Assembly (NCBI GenBank): GCA_963816985.1
Contig: CAWFMF010000004.1
Location: 4,464,001-4,528,000, forward strand
Length of the DNA: 64,000 bases
Reading direction: 5' to 3'
Source: JAIVJM01 sp963816985
GTDB lineage: Bacteria; Acidobacteriota; Blastocatellia; Pyrinomonadales; Pyrinomonadaceae
Shown here piece after piece: positions 35,873 through 43,143 of this stretch. The position numbers and the translations under genes are program-made. How positions within the stretch are numbered: position 1 is the stretch's first letter; every line of letters begins with the position of its first letter. Below the pieces are notes generated by a model. That model saw only the letters and a program-made list of their open reading frames with translations. It did not search any database and was not told the origin of the DNA.

Positions 35873-36250
35873 ATGAACCCGTTGACGCCGCCGACGCCGA
35901 CCGGCGGGCTGACCTCGACGACGCCGTACCGCTCCGGCCACCTGCTCGCGCAGGTGACGGTGCTCCTGCTCGCGGCCAACGTCGTCCTCTCGCTCGTCAC
36001 CGTCGTCTCCGACTACTTTCAGGTCAACCTCATCAATGAAGCCCTCGCCGGGGTCGAAATCTCTGAGGAGCGGGCGACGATGAACGACCTCCGCGTGAGG
36101 GCGGTCGCGATCCTCAAGTTCGTCACGTACATCGCCACCGTGGTCGCCTTCCTGATGTGGATTCACCGCGCCTACAGCAACATCCCGGCGCTCGGCAACA
36201 CGAAGCAGGGGCTCGAATACTCGCCCGGCTGGGCGAGTACCCACGGCTGA
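35873..36250 (+). CDS. DUF4328-like membrane protein, C-terminally truncated
   Basis: 125 residues starting 7 bases after preA. Two membrane helices (about 25-48 and 83-102) and the DUF4328-like stretch FLMWIHRAYSNIPALG..LEYSPGWA are present. Full members, as recalled, continue with GWWFIP and further helices; here the protein ends at SPGWASTHG because the frame enters a dispersed repeat (36240 on). The gene is therefore probably a 3'-truncated remnant. Function unknown. Confidence 0.75.
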   Translation: MNPLTPPTPTGGLTSTTPYRSGHLLAQVTVLLLAANVVLSLVTVVSDYFQVNLINEALAGVEISEERATMNDLRVRAVAILKFVTYIATVVAFLMWIHRAYSNIPALGNTKQGLEYSPGWASTHG

Positions 36251-36292
36251 CGCCGTGGGCTAAATTCTTCCGCCCCTTACAGGGGCTTTCCG
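36240..36292. repeat. Dispersed repeat, family 3 (CCCACGGC..GGGCTAAATTCTT..CGCCCC)
   Basis: The unit reads CCCACGGCTGACGCCGTGGG (a small hairpin), then CTAAATTCTTCCGCCCC and TTACAGGGGC. The inverse of a close copy lies at 42332-42380 and another at 42489-42540; shorter relatives are in 6650-6900. It interrupts the end of the DUF4328-like gene. Confidence 0.85.
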
Positions 36293-36317
36293 CGTCGGGA
36301 TGTTGATGAAGTAAACG

Positions 36318-37511
36318 CTATTCGGGCGGCGGCAGGGTAGCGCGGAGGAGTCGTTCGAGTCGCTGCTCGCGGACGCCGTAGAACTCTTTGAGGGTCTGGT
36401 ACTGCCGCCACGCCGACTCGCCGCCGCGCCCGTCTTCCCTTTTGACCCCGGCAATCATCGTGTTCTTGCGCGTGTGCTCGGTCGAGATGAACTCGAAGAC
36501 CTTCACTTTGTAGCCCGCGTGTTCGAGCAGGAGCGCGCGCAGCGAGTCGGTCACCGTCTCGGCCTCGCGTTCGAGCAGGATGCCGTGGCGGAGCACGCCG
36601 CGCAGGGGTTCGGGCGGCTCGATCTGCGGCCTCACTTCTTTGTGGCAGCACGGCGCGGTGATGACGACCGACGCCTTCGCGGCGACGCCTTTGAAGAGCG
36701 CGTCGTCGGTCGCGGTGTCGCAGGCGTGGAGGGCGATGAGGATGTCGGTCTCCGGCAGCTCGAACTCTTGGATGAAGCCGGTCTGAAACTTAAGCCCGTC
36801 GAACCCGGCCTCGCGCGCGATGCGGTTGCAGAGCCCGACCAGCTCTTCCCTCGCCTCGACGCCCGTGACGCGGGCCTTCAAGCCCGGCTGGCGGTTGAGG
36901 TAATCGTAGACGGCGAAGGTCAGGTAGCCTTTGCCGGAGCCCATGTCAACGACCGAGATTTCGGCGCGTCCCTTGAGCGGCGACGCGTCGAAGAGGCCGC
37001 TTAAAGTCTCGACGAATTTATTTATCTGCCGGAACTTGTCGGCCATCCCCGGCTTGACCTCGCCGCGCTCGTTCGTCACGCCGAGCGCGCGCAGGTAGAC
37101 GTTGCCTTCCGGCTCGACGAAGCGTCGCTTCTTCCGGTCGTGCTCGACGGCGGGGCGCTCCGTGAAGGTCGGCGGATGCGTCGAGAGTTTCGCTACGCCT
37201 TTCCGGCTGACCTCGACGCGCGCGTCCCGCTCGGTCGTGAAGAGATGGCCGCTCATGAACTCCCCGCCGAGCAGACCGCGCACGGCTTCGAGCCCTTCCG
37301 CGAGCGTGAGGTTCGAGACCGAGTCCTTCGTCTTGTACCGGCGGAGGAACGAAAGCCGCGCCTCGCCTTTGACGGCGACGGGCCGCACGTAGACGTTCTT
37401 CAGCCCGGCTTCCGCGCCCCTGTGCTTCGAGAGCGTGAGCCTCACGAAAGTCCCGCCCTCAAGGCTCGACTTCAGTGATAGCAGAAATTCTTCCAGCCGC
37501 GCGTCGCTCAT
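36318..37511 (-). CDS. SAM-dependent methyltransferase (Methyltransf_32-like)
   Basis: 397 residues. An N-terminal domain of about 170 residues rich in beta strands precedes a Rossmann methyltransferase: VVDMGSGKGYLTFAVYDYL (motif I), TGVEAREELVGL (motif II), ILIALHACDTATDDAL (motif IV) and a TAPCCHKEV signature. The DMGSGKGYLTF plus APCCHKE pattern is typical of Methyltransf_32 proteins, several of which act on tRNA or protein; the substrate is unknown. It is the last gene of a leftward run. Confidence 0.85.
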   Translation of the reverse strand: MSDARLEEFLLSLKSSLEGGTFVRLTLSKHRGAEAGLKNVYVRPVAVKGEARLSFLRRYKTKDSVSNLTLAEGLEAVRGLLGGEFMSGHLFTTERDARVEVSRKGVAKLSTHPPTFTERPAVEHDRKKRRFVEPEGNVYLRALGVTNERGEVKPGMADKFRQINKFVETLSGLFDASPLKGRAEISVVDMGSGKGYLTFAVYDYLNRQPGLKARVTGVEAREELVGLCNRIAREAGFDGLKFQTGFIQEFELPETDILIALHACDTATDDALFKGVAAKASVVITAPCCHKEVRPQIEPPEPLRGVLRHGILLEREAETVTDSLRALLLEHAGYKVKVFEFISTEHTRKNTMIAGVKREDGRGGESAWRQYQTLKEFYGVREQRLERLLRATLPPPE

Positions 37512-37520
37512 ACCTTAAAT

Positions 37521-37603
37521 AAATGATGAATGCGGAATGATGAATGATGAATAGAAGTCAGCTTGTCTTTCATTCATCATTCCGCATTCCGCATTCATCA
37601 TTT
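37521..37603. repeat. Heptamer hairpin (ATGATGA/ATGCGGA units)
   Basis: 37521-37552 is built of 7-base units (ATGATGA, ATGCGGA, ATGATGA, ATGATGA), and 37572-37603 is its near-exact inverse. It lies between the methyltransferase and mbtH. Confidence 0.88.
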
Positions 37604-37617
37604 CCCGTGTCGGCTTC

Positions 37618-37839
37618 CTACTTGTTGCCCGTCTCCTCCATCTTTTTACGGAGACTCTGCGGGCGCATGTCAGTCCAGACCTCTTCGATGTATGCGAGGC
37701 ATTCCTGCTTCGTGCCGGTCTTCCCGGCGTCGTTCCAGCCGAGAGCGTTCTCGCGGTCGGCTGGCCAGATCGAATACTGATCCTCTTGGTTCATCACCAC
37801 TTTGTAGATGGTGTTGTCTTCCCTCTCGTCTCTCTCCAT
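37618..37839 (-). CDS. MbtH-like protein, orphan
   Basis: 73 residues matching MbtH proteins along the whole length: YKVVMNQEDQYSIWPADREN, GWNDAGKTG and VWTDMRPQSLRKKM (the signature SxWP, GW and VWTDMRP). MbtH proteins activate or stabilise NRPS adenylation domains, yet no NRPS gene is in this window. GGAGG lies 7 bases before ATG 37839; a GTG one codon earlier is possible. It may serve a distant NRPS or an adenylating enzyme of another kind. Confidence 0.92.
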   Translation of the reverse strand: MERDEREDNTIYKVVMNQEDQYSIWPADRENALGWNDAGKTGTKQECLAYIEEVWTDMRPQSLRKKMEETGNK

Positions 37840-38015
37840 CACGCGACCTCCTCAGCAAAAGTTTACCCGATGGAATACTTCTTACTCTTCAACGTCCCCG
37901 GCCCGTTCTGTGTCCGCGGCGTCGAAGTTTTATACCACCCTCGTGAGTTCGTCGAGAAAAATTGTGAGGCGGGGTCGCGGCCCGCATTTCATTCAACCTA
38001 ATGCGCGGGCCTTAG

Positions 38016-38918
38016 TCACTCGCCACCGCCGAGTTCGGACATCAGCGCGGGGATTTCCGCCGGGAGTTCGCGCGCGAGGTAGCCGAGCGGGCCGACGCGC
38101 GCGGCAAGTCGTTCGCCCGCGAGCGCATGGAGATGGACGCCCCAGACCGCCGCCGTCAGGGCTTCCGTGCCGCGCGCCAGGAGTCCCGCGATGAGGCCCG
38201 CGAGCACGTCGCCGGAGCCGGAAGTGGCGAGGCCGACGTTGCCCGCGCGGTTCTCGTAGAGCTTCCCTTCGGGCGAGGCGATTATCGTCCGACGGCCTTT
38301 GAGCACGACGACGGCGCGCAGTTCGCTCGCGGCCCTGAGTGCCGTGGCGGCGGGGTCGCGCGTCAGGGATTCTTTGTCCTCGCCGAAGATGTCGGCCATC
38401 TCGTCGGCATTCGGCGTGATGACGGCCCGCCCGCCGAAGGCGTGGAGGAGTTCGCGCCCGCGCGCGAGGCAGCAGAGCGCGCCCGCGTCCATCACAACGG
38501 CCACGTCGCGGCAATGATTGAGTGCCGCTTCGGTGAAGCGCACTACGGCCTCATCTTCGATGAGCCCCGGCCCGATGCAGACCGACTGCGCTTCCGCGAG
38601 GTGGCTTTCGAGTTTCGTCACCGCCGCCTTCGTCAGAGAGCCCGCACGCGATTCGGGGAGAGCGAAGACGCGTGCTTCGGGGACGCTCGCGGCCACCGCC
38701 GGCGCGTTGGTGCGGCCTGTGGCAATCTGAACTTTGCCCGCGCCCGCCCTCATGGCTGCCGTCGCGGCGAGGACAACCGCGCCCGGCGTCTCCGGCCCGC
38801 CGCCGACGACGAGCACGCGCCCGCGCTCTTCCTTGTCGCCGCCTTGTTCGGGACGCGGGAGCGGGATGCGCCTCAACAGTTGCGGGTTGATGATGGAGGT
38901 CTTGCCGGGTTTCCTCAC
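38016..38918 (-). CDS. nnrD: ADP-dependent NAD(P)H-hydrate dehydratase
   Basis: 300 residues, ribokinase-like repair enzyme that dehydrates damaged (S)-NAD(P)HX using ADP. Motifs: GRVLVVGGGPETPGAVVLAA, MRAGAGKVQIAT, SVCIGPGL, VMDAGALCCLA, VITPNADEMADIFG and LATSGSGDVLAGLIAGLLA. It lacks the NnrE epimerase domain often fused at the N-terminus. It lies in a leftward run with the cyclase, SDR and exonuclease III genes. Confidence 0.92.
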   Translation of the reverse strand: MRKPGKTSIINPQLLRRIPLPRPEQGGDKEERGRVLVVGGGPETPGAVVLAATAAMRAGAGKVQIATGRTNAPAVAASVPEARVFALPESRAGSLTKAAVTKLESHLAEAQSVCIGPGLIEDEAVVRFTEAALNHCRDVAVVMDAGALCCLARGRELLHAFGGRAVITPNADEMADIFGEDKESLTRDPAATALRAASELRAVVVLKGRRTIIASPEGKLYENRAGNVGLATSGSGDVLAGLIAGLLARGTEALTAAVWGVHLHALAGERLAARVGPLGYLARELPAEIPALMSELGGGE

Positions 38919-38945
38919 GCGTGGGTGCTCTGCCCTCGTCGGGGA

Positions 38946-39554
38946 TTACTCGCTTTTGACTTTGTAGGCCACGAGGTCGAGGCCGGAGATGGTCATCGCA
39001 ATTCGCTCGAACTCCCTCGTGCCGAGGGCGACTTGCTCATAGGCCGATTCGGTGAGGAGTATCTCGCCGCGTTCGGCGAGGTCTTCGCCGAGCTTCGACG
39101 CGAGGTTCACTTCGGAGCCGAAGATGTCTTCGTTCTCGATGACGAGAATCTCGCCGAAGCCGATGCCGTACTCGCCGTGCATGTCCAGCTCGTCCGGCAG
39201 GAGCGTGTTCGCGGCGTCCAAGCCCTTCTGGATTCCGACGGCGGCCTCGACCGCGTTCGCCACGTTGCCGAAGACGGCGTAGATGTTGTCGGCTTCGAGT
39301 TTGACGATTGCGCCCTCGCGGGCTTCGACTAAGGGGACGGCGATGGAGTGCATGCGTTGGATTTTGGCGAGGAAGTGGATGATGCCGTGGCGGACGGTCT
39401 GGCGCGAGAACCCCGACATGTCCATCACCATAATCGCGAGCGTCTCGCCGAAGACCTCGCGGATGCGCCCGTCAATCTCGGCGCAACGCTCCGGCTCCTC
39501 GTTCCGCTCGCGCAGGAACTTGTAGAGCCTCTCCCTCGTCCGCTGGTTAATCAT
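38946..39554 (-). CDS. Class III adenylate/guanylate cyclase-like protein
   Basis: 202 residues, essentially one cyclase homology domain with a short helical N-terminus and no membrane or sensor domain. Catalytic positions: IMVMDMSGFSRQT (metal Asp), VKLEADNIYAVFGN (Lys and second Asp), FGEILVIENEDIFGSEVNLASKL (transition-state Asn; the usual following Arg is Lys here). It may make cAMP or be a weak or divergent cyclase. The ATG follows the SDR stop TAA directly. Candidate effectors such as the CNB protein at 1046 are in the same window but far away. Confidence 0.83.
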   Translation of the reverse strand: MINQRTRERLYKFLRERNEEPERCAEIDGRIREVFGETLAIMVMDMSGFSRQTVRHGIIHFLAKIQRMHSIAVPLVEAREGAIVKLEADNIYAVFGNVANAVEAAVGIQKGLDAANTLLPDELDMHGEYGIGFGEILVIENEDIFGSEVNLASKLGEDLAERGEILLTESAYEQVALGTREFERIAMTISGLDLVAYKVKSE

Positions 39555-40604
39555 TTAAGACTTTGACCCCGCCGCGCGCTCGACCATCTCGTTGTTGCGC
39601 ACCGCCGCGCGGTCGCTGAGCGTCGTCAGAATCGAGGGCGCGAGCGCCGACTCGCTGTCGCGGCCCTTGGCGCGCTTGCGACCGATGCCGCCGGGCGCGG
39701 GCAGGAGCCGGTTGACGAGCGCGAGCACATCGGCGGAGGCTTCCGGAAAGAGCTGGTGGAATTTGATGGCGGCGACGGCCTGCGTCGTGATGATGAGTTC
39801 GGCCTCTCCGCGCTTGCAGGCGGCGACTATCTGTCGCGCGGCGCGCTCGGCCTGAATCGAAGTCACGGGCAGCGCGTCGCTGATGGCGAACCAGGCGTAT
39901 TCGGCGCGGTGCTGCCCTTTGAAGGTCGCGTTGCGCGGGCTGCCCGTCCGCATCAAGCCCGGACAGACGGTGGTGACGACGATGCCGTCCTTCGCCAGCT
40001 CCGCCCTCATCCCTTCGGAGAGCCCCGCGAGCGCGAACTTGCTCGCGCTGTATGGAACGAGGTGCGGGACGGAGATTTTGCCGCCGACGGAGGAGATGTT
40101 GACGATGCGCCCCTCGCCTCGCTCGCGCATTTGCGGCACGACGGCGAGCATCAAGTAAAGCGGCCCCCAGAAGTGGACGGCCATCGCCTGCTCGTAGTCT
40201 TCTAAGGTCATCACCTCGACTGGGCCGACCTGAATCACCCCGGCGTTGTTGACCAGAACGTCAATCCGCCCGAAGTGGCCCGTCACGACCTCGACCAGCT
40301 CTTTGACCTGCGACCTGTCCGTCACGTCGCACGGGACGGCGAGGACGTGCGCGCCCTGCGCCGAGAGTTCGGCCTGCGCTCTTTCAAGCTCCTCGCGGTC
40401 GCGCGCGCAGATGGCGACGCTCGCGCCCTCGCGCGCGAACTCTCGCGCCATCACGAGGCCGAGCCCGCGCGAGCCGCCCGTGATGAGGACGGTCTTGCCG
40501 CGCAGTTCATACGACTGACTGCGTTTGAAAAACGCGCGCGCCGCGAAGAGCGCGCCCGCGCCGACCGCCGCCAACATCAGAGCCTTCTTCTCTTTCTCCT
40601 TCAT
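39555..40604 (-). CDS. SDR-family oxidoreductase, membrane-anchored
   Basis: 349 residues. An N-terminal hydrophobic segment (MLAAVGAGALFAARAFF), then a classical short-chain dehydrogenase: TGGSRGLGLVMAREFAREG (NAD(P) site), NNAGV, NISSVGG (Ser) and YSASKFAL (YxxxK). A C-terminal extension of about 90 residues follows the catalytic core. The substrate (lipid, sterol or quinone) is not predictable. It abuts the cyclase gene with no spacer. Confidence 0.88.
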   Translation of the reverse strand: MKEKEKKALMLAAVGAGALFAARAFFKRSQSYELRGKTVLITGGSRGLGLVMAREFAREGASVAICARDREELERAQAELSAQGAHVLAVPCDVTDRSQVKELVEVVTGHFGRIDVLVNNAGVIQVGPVEVMTLEDYEQAMAVHFWGPLYLMLAVVPQMRERGEGRIVNISSVGGKISVPHLVPYSASKFALAGLSEGMRAELAKDGIVVTTVCPGLMRTGSPRNATFKGQHRAEYAWFAISDALPVTSIQAERAARQIVAACKRGEAELIITTQAVAAIKFHQLFPEASADVLALVNRLLPAPGGIGRKRAKGRDSESALAPSILTTLSDRAAVRNNEMVERAAGSKS

Positions 40605-40635
40605 CTCACTTTCTCCAACGTCACAAGGGGGACGT

Positions 40636-40887
40636 TCACAGCATCAGCGCCAACAGCACGGCGACGCTGACCGCAACGACGATGGCCGCGAGGATTCTCG
40701 AAAGCTTAAGGCGGATTTTGGGGAAGAACCAGTAGGCGACGAGCGCGACCGCGAGGAACGAGAGGCCGCCCGCCGTCGGCGCGGGCAGTCGCAAACGGTG
40801 GAGCAACGTGTACATCACCACCACGACGGACGGCAAAAGCATCGCCGCCCAACCCAACCAAGCGCCATTCTTGCTTTCGTACTGCAT
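40636..40887 (-). CDS. Small two- or three-helix membrane protein
   Basis: 83 residues from ATG 40887 (MQYESKNGAWLGW), with GGAGGG 8 bases upstream. Three hydrophobic segments (WAAMLLPSVVVVMYTLL, GGLSFLAVALVAYWFF, ILAAIVVAVSVAVLLALML) cover most of it. The frame extends upstream to 41043, but over the exonuclease gene and without a ribosome site. Function unknown. Confidence 0.7.
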   Translation of the reverse strand: MQYESKNGAWLGWAAMLLPSVVVVMYTLLHRLRLPAPTAGGLSFLAVALVAYWFFPKIRLKLSRILAAIVVAVSVAVLLALML

Positions 40888-40931
40888 GACAACTTCCCTC
40901 CGTGTTCCCAAAAAAAACCTTGATCCCCTCT

Positions 40932-41699
40932 TCACGAAAAATCGGCCACCACCGGCGTGTGATCCGAAGGCCGCTCCCAGCCGCGCGGCTCCTTGTCTAT
41001 CCAGCTCCGGCGGCAGCGCGCCGCCAGCGGCTCCGAGACCCACACGTGGTCAATCCTCAAACCCGTGTTGCGCTGGAACGAGCCCGCGCGGTAGTCCCAC
41101 CACGAAAAGTGCCCGCCCTCCGTGACGTGCTGCCGGAAGGCGTCGGTGAAGCCCCACTCTTTGATTGTCTCAAGCGCCTCGCGTTCGGGGCGGCTGAAGA
41201 GAATCCGCCCGCGCCAAAGGGCCGGGTCGTGCACGTCCCTCTCTTCGGGCGCGACGTTGAAGTCGCCGCACAGCAGCGCCTCGTCGTCCGTCCAGTATTC
41301 GTCGTCGAGGAAGGCGCGCAGCCGCCGCATCCATTCGAGCTTGAACTTGTACTTGTCAGTCCCGACCGCCTGCCCGTTCGGGACGTAGACGTTGACGATG
41401 CGGACGCCCTCGACCGTCGCGGCCAGAAGGCGCGCGTGCGCCCCCTCTTCGTCGTCGGGGAGTCCGCGCCGCACGTCCTCGGCGGGCGCGCGCGACAAGA
41501 TAGCGACGCCGTTATAGGTCGGCTGGCCGAAGACCTCGGAGCGGTAGCCGAGCGCGGCGAACTCAGCCGCCGGGAAGCGTTCGTCCGTGCACTTCACCTC
41601 CTGCAAACACAGGACGTCGGGCCGCGCCTCTTCGAGCCAGCGCGAGACGAGCGGCAGCCGCGCCAGCACCGAGTTCACATTCCATGTCGCGATTTTCAC
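40932..41699 (-). CDS. xthA: Exodeoxyribonuclease III
   Basis: 255 residues, AP endonuclease/3'-5' exonuclease of the ExoIII family for base-excision repair. Motifs: IATWNVNSVLARL, CLQEVKC (metal Glu), LLCGDFNVAPEERDVHDP (active-site Asp/Asn), WWDYRAGSFQRNTGLRIDH and SDHTPVVADF (catalytic Asp-His). The length is normal for the family (about 260). It is the promoter-proximal gene of the leftward run. Confidence 0.95.
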   Translation of the reverse strand: MKIATWNVNSVLARLPLVSRWLEEARPDVLCLQEVKCTDERFPAAEFAALGYRSEVFGQPTYNGVAILSRAPAEDVRRGLPDDEEGAHARLLAATVEGVRIVNVYVPNGQAVGTDKYKFKLEWMRRLRAFLDDEYWTDDEALLCGDFNVAPEERDVHDPALWRGRILFSRPEREALETIKEWGFTDAFRQHVTEGGHFSWWDYRAGSFQRNTGLRIDHVWVSEPLAARCRRSWIDKEPRGWERPSDHTPVVADFS

Positions 41700-41781
41700 C
41701 TGCCGCCATCATAGCTCCTGCCGCGAAGATTTTGTAGGGGTTCGACTGCGTGTGCCGTAAATGTGAGACTCCCGCAACAAT

Positions 41782-41810
41782 TTGTGACGCGCAGCCGTCG
41801 GCGTTAAGAT
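41782..41810 (+). promoter_or_regulatory. Predicted promoter for the 41842 gene
   Basis: TTGTGA (41782-41787), 17 bases, TAAGAT (41805-41810), ending 31 bases before the GTG start at 41842. Confidence 0.4.
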
Positions 41811-41841
41811 TCGGGCTGACGAATCAAGACGAAGGGAAGAC

Positions 41842-42303
41842 GTGTTTGAAATGACTCTCAGACTCTGCGGCCAACGCGCCGCGCTGTTCGCCTGTGCGCT
41901 CCTCCTCGCCGGAAGCTCTTCCGCCGCCCCGAACTTCAACCGCGCCGACGCGCCGCAACGCGAAGGGCGGCTCGCGACGCCGGACGATTTGAGATGCCCG
42001 CGCGACAACACGACCTCGTTCACGGGCCGCGTGCTGGCTTACAGCCGTGGGCGCGGTCGCGTCCTTATCCGCGTGCGGACGGACGAGGAGACGACCGAGC
42101 AGTTCACCTTGAGCTACGGGCGGCGCGGCGACCCTTCGAGCCTCTTCCGCCTGAGGGGCGAGCGGTTCGGAAGTCTCGACTGGCGGAAGATAGAGACGCG
42201 CAACGGGAGACTGAGGCCGGGGATGCGCGCGACCGTCTGGGCCTGCTATGCGGGAGATAAGCTGACGGCGGAGAGGATTAACTGGATGCCGCCGGAGAGC
42301 TGA
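41842..42303 (+). CDS. Small exported protein of unknown function
   Basis: 153 residues with a signal peptide (LFACALLLAGSSSAA). The mature part is basic, with a beta-strand pattern (TSFTGRVLAYSRGRGRVLIR, MRATVWACYAG) and two Cys. GAAGGGA precedes the GTG at 41842 by 4 bases and the ATG at 41851 by 13; either is possible. No family recognised. It is isolated between divergent xthA and a repeat block. Confidence 0.7.
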   Translation: MFEMTLRLCGQRAALFACALLLAGSSSAAPNFNRADAPQREGRLATPDDLRCPRDNTTSFTGRVLAYSRGRGRVLIRVRTDEETTEQFTLSYGRRGDPSSLFRLRGERFGSLDWRKIETRNGRLRPGMRATVWACYAGDKLTAERINWMPPES

Positions 42304-42331
42304 CACAGAGACAGACAAAAAGCTGTTTGGT

Positions 42332-42540
42332 AGCCCCTGCAAGGGGCGAAAGAATTTAGCCGACGGGCGTCAGCCGTGGGAACAAGAATCGGTAAAACGT
42401 CGAAGCCCCTGAAGGGGGCGAAAGACATCAGACGTTGAATGTCTTTCGCCCCTTTCAGGGGCTCACAAATTATGTCGCCACGTCATTCCCCACGGCTTGC
42501 GCCCCTCGTCTAAATTCTTTCGCCCCCTCCGGGGGCTTTT
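42332..42540. repeat. Cluster of three family 3 repeat units with a hairpin
   Basis: It contains an inverse unit (42332-42380, GCCCCTGCAAGGGGCGAAAGAA..), a hairpin made of two opposed half-units (42404-42428 and 42439-42463, AAGGGGGCGAAAGACAT and inverse), and a direct unit (42489-42540). The 250-base gap 42304-42552 is otherwise empty. Confidence 0.85.
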
Positions 42541-42552
42541 TCAAAAGTTTGC

Positions 42553-43065
42553 TTACTGCTTCCGCGCGCCGCTTCCCTTTTCGACGCGCAGGCCGACGGC
42601 CTTCCACGCGTCGAAGCCGCCGAGTAAGGCGGCGGTCTCTTTGATTCCTTTGTGCTTGAGGAAGGACGCCACACGGGCGCTCGCGTGTTCGGCGGGTCAA
42701 GAGCAGTAGGCGACGACGAGCTTACCTTTCGGCAACTCGACGGCGTGCGCCGCCCAGTCGTCTTCGGGGACGGAGAACGCGCCCGCGATGTGCTCCGCTT
42801 CGTAAGCCTCGGACGGGCGCACGTCGGCCACGACGGCGCGGCCTTCGTCCAGAGCCTTCTTCAACTCCTCTACCGTCATCCTCGGAATCCGCGCGAAGGG
42901 GTCTGAAGACTTCTCGACGGAAACATCCGGCGCTTCCGTCTTCTTCGACTGCGCGCCCGCGTCGCCGGTCTCGACGCCGCCGCTCTTACGGCAGGTCGCG
43001 GCGGAAAACAGAGAGAGCGTGACGAAGAGCGCGCAGACGTAAGCGGCGTGGCGCATCGGATTCAT
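42553..43065 (-). CDS. Rhodanese-domain lipoprotein with in-frame TGA: candidate selenoprotein
   Basis: 170 residues if the TGA at 42697-42699 is read as selenocysteine (U). The N-terminal signal ends in a lipobox-like SAATC. The rhodanese domain begins at MTVEELKKALDEGRAVVADVRP; the active loop reads VVAYCS-U-PAEHASARVAS, and without a frame change the domain continues HKGIKETAALLGGFDAWKAVGL to a TAA at 42553. Homologous rhodaneses commonly have YCxCPxEASSAR here, so TGA replaces the second Cys of C-x-C. The continued conservation argues against a simple stop. AAGAAGG gives better spacing to a second ATG at 43056. Alternatives are a nonsense mutation or a base error. No sel genes are in the window. 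Confidence 0.72.
42668..42693 (-). promoter_or_regulatory. Possible bacterial SECIS hairpin after the TGA
   Basis: Starting 3 bases after the TGA on the reverse strand, GCC-GA-ACACG, an 8-base loop CGAGCGCC and CGTGT-GGC can fold into an 8-bp stem with a GA bulge. The loop has G residues, as bacterial SECIS loops do, but it begins about 13 bases after the TGA, closer than in the E. coli fdhF element. Folding was done by eye. Confidence 0.3.
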
Positions 43066-43073
43066 CCTTCTTT

Positions 43074-43107
43074 AAAAAATAGGGAGCGCCCGGCGTGGGG
43101 CGCTCCC
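43074..43107 (-). terminator. Rho-independent terminator of the M43 metalloprotease gene
   Basis: On the reverse strand GGGAGCGCCC (43098-43107), a 6-base loop, GGGCGCTCCC (43082-43091), then TATTTTTT (43074-43081). It lies 37 bases past the protease stop and just before the rhodanese gene. Confidence 0.92.
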
Positions 43108-43143
43108 TTCGTGTTCGACGGGCAAGGGGCGAGACGGCTCGCC

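Noticed and set aside
36240..36260. TGA at the end of the DUF4328-like gene as another selenocysteine codon
   Set aside because: The sequence after the TGA is the dispersed repeat and shows no DUF4328 continuation.
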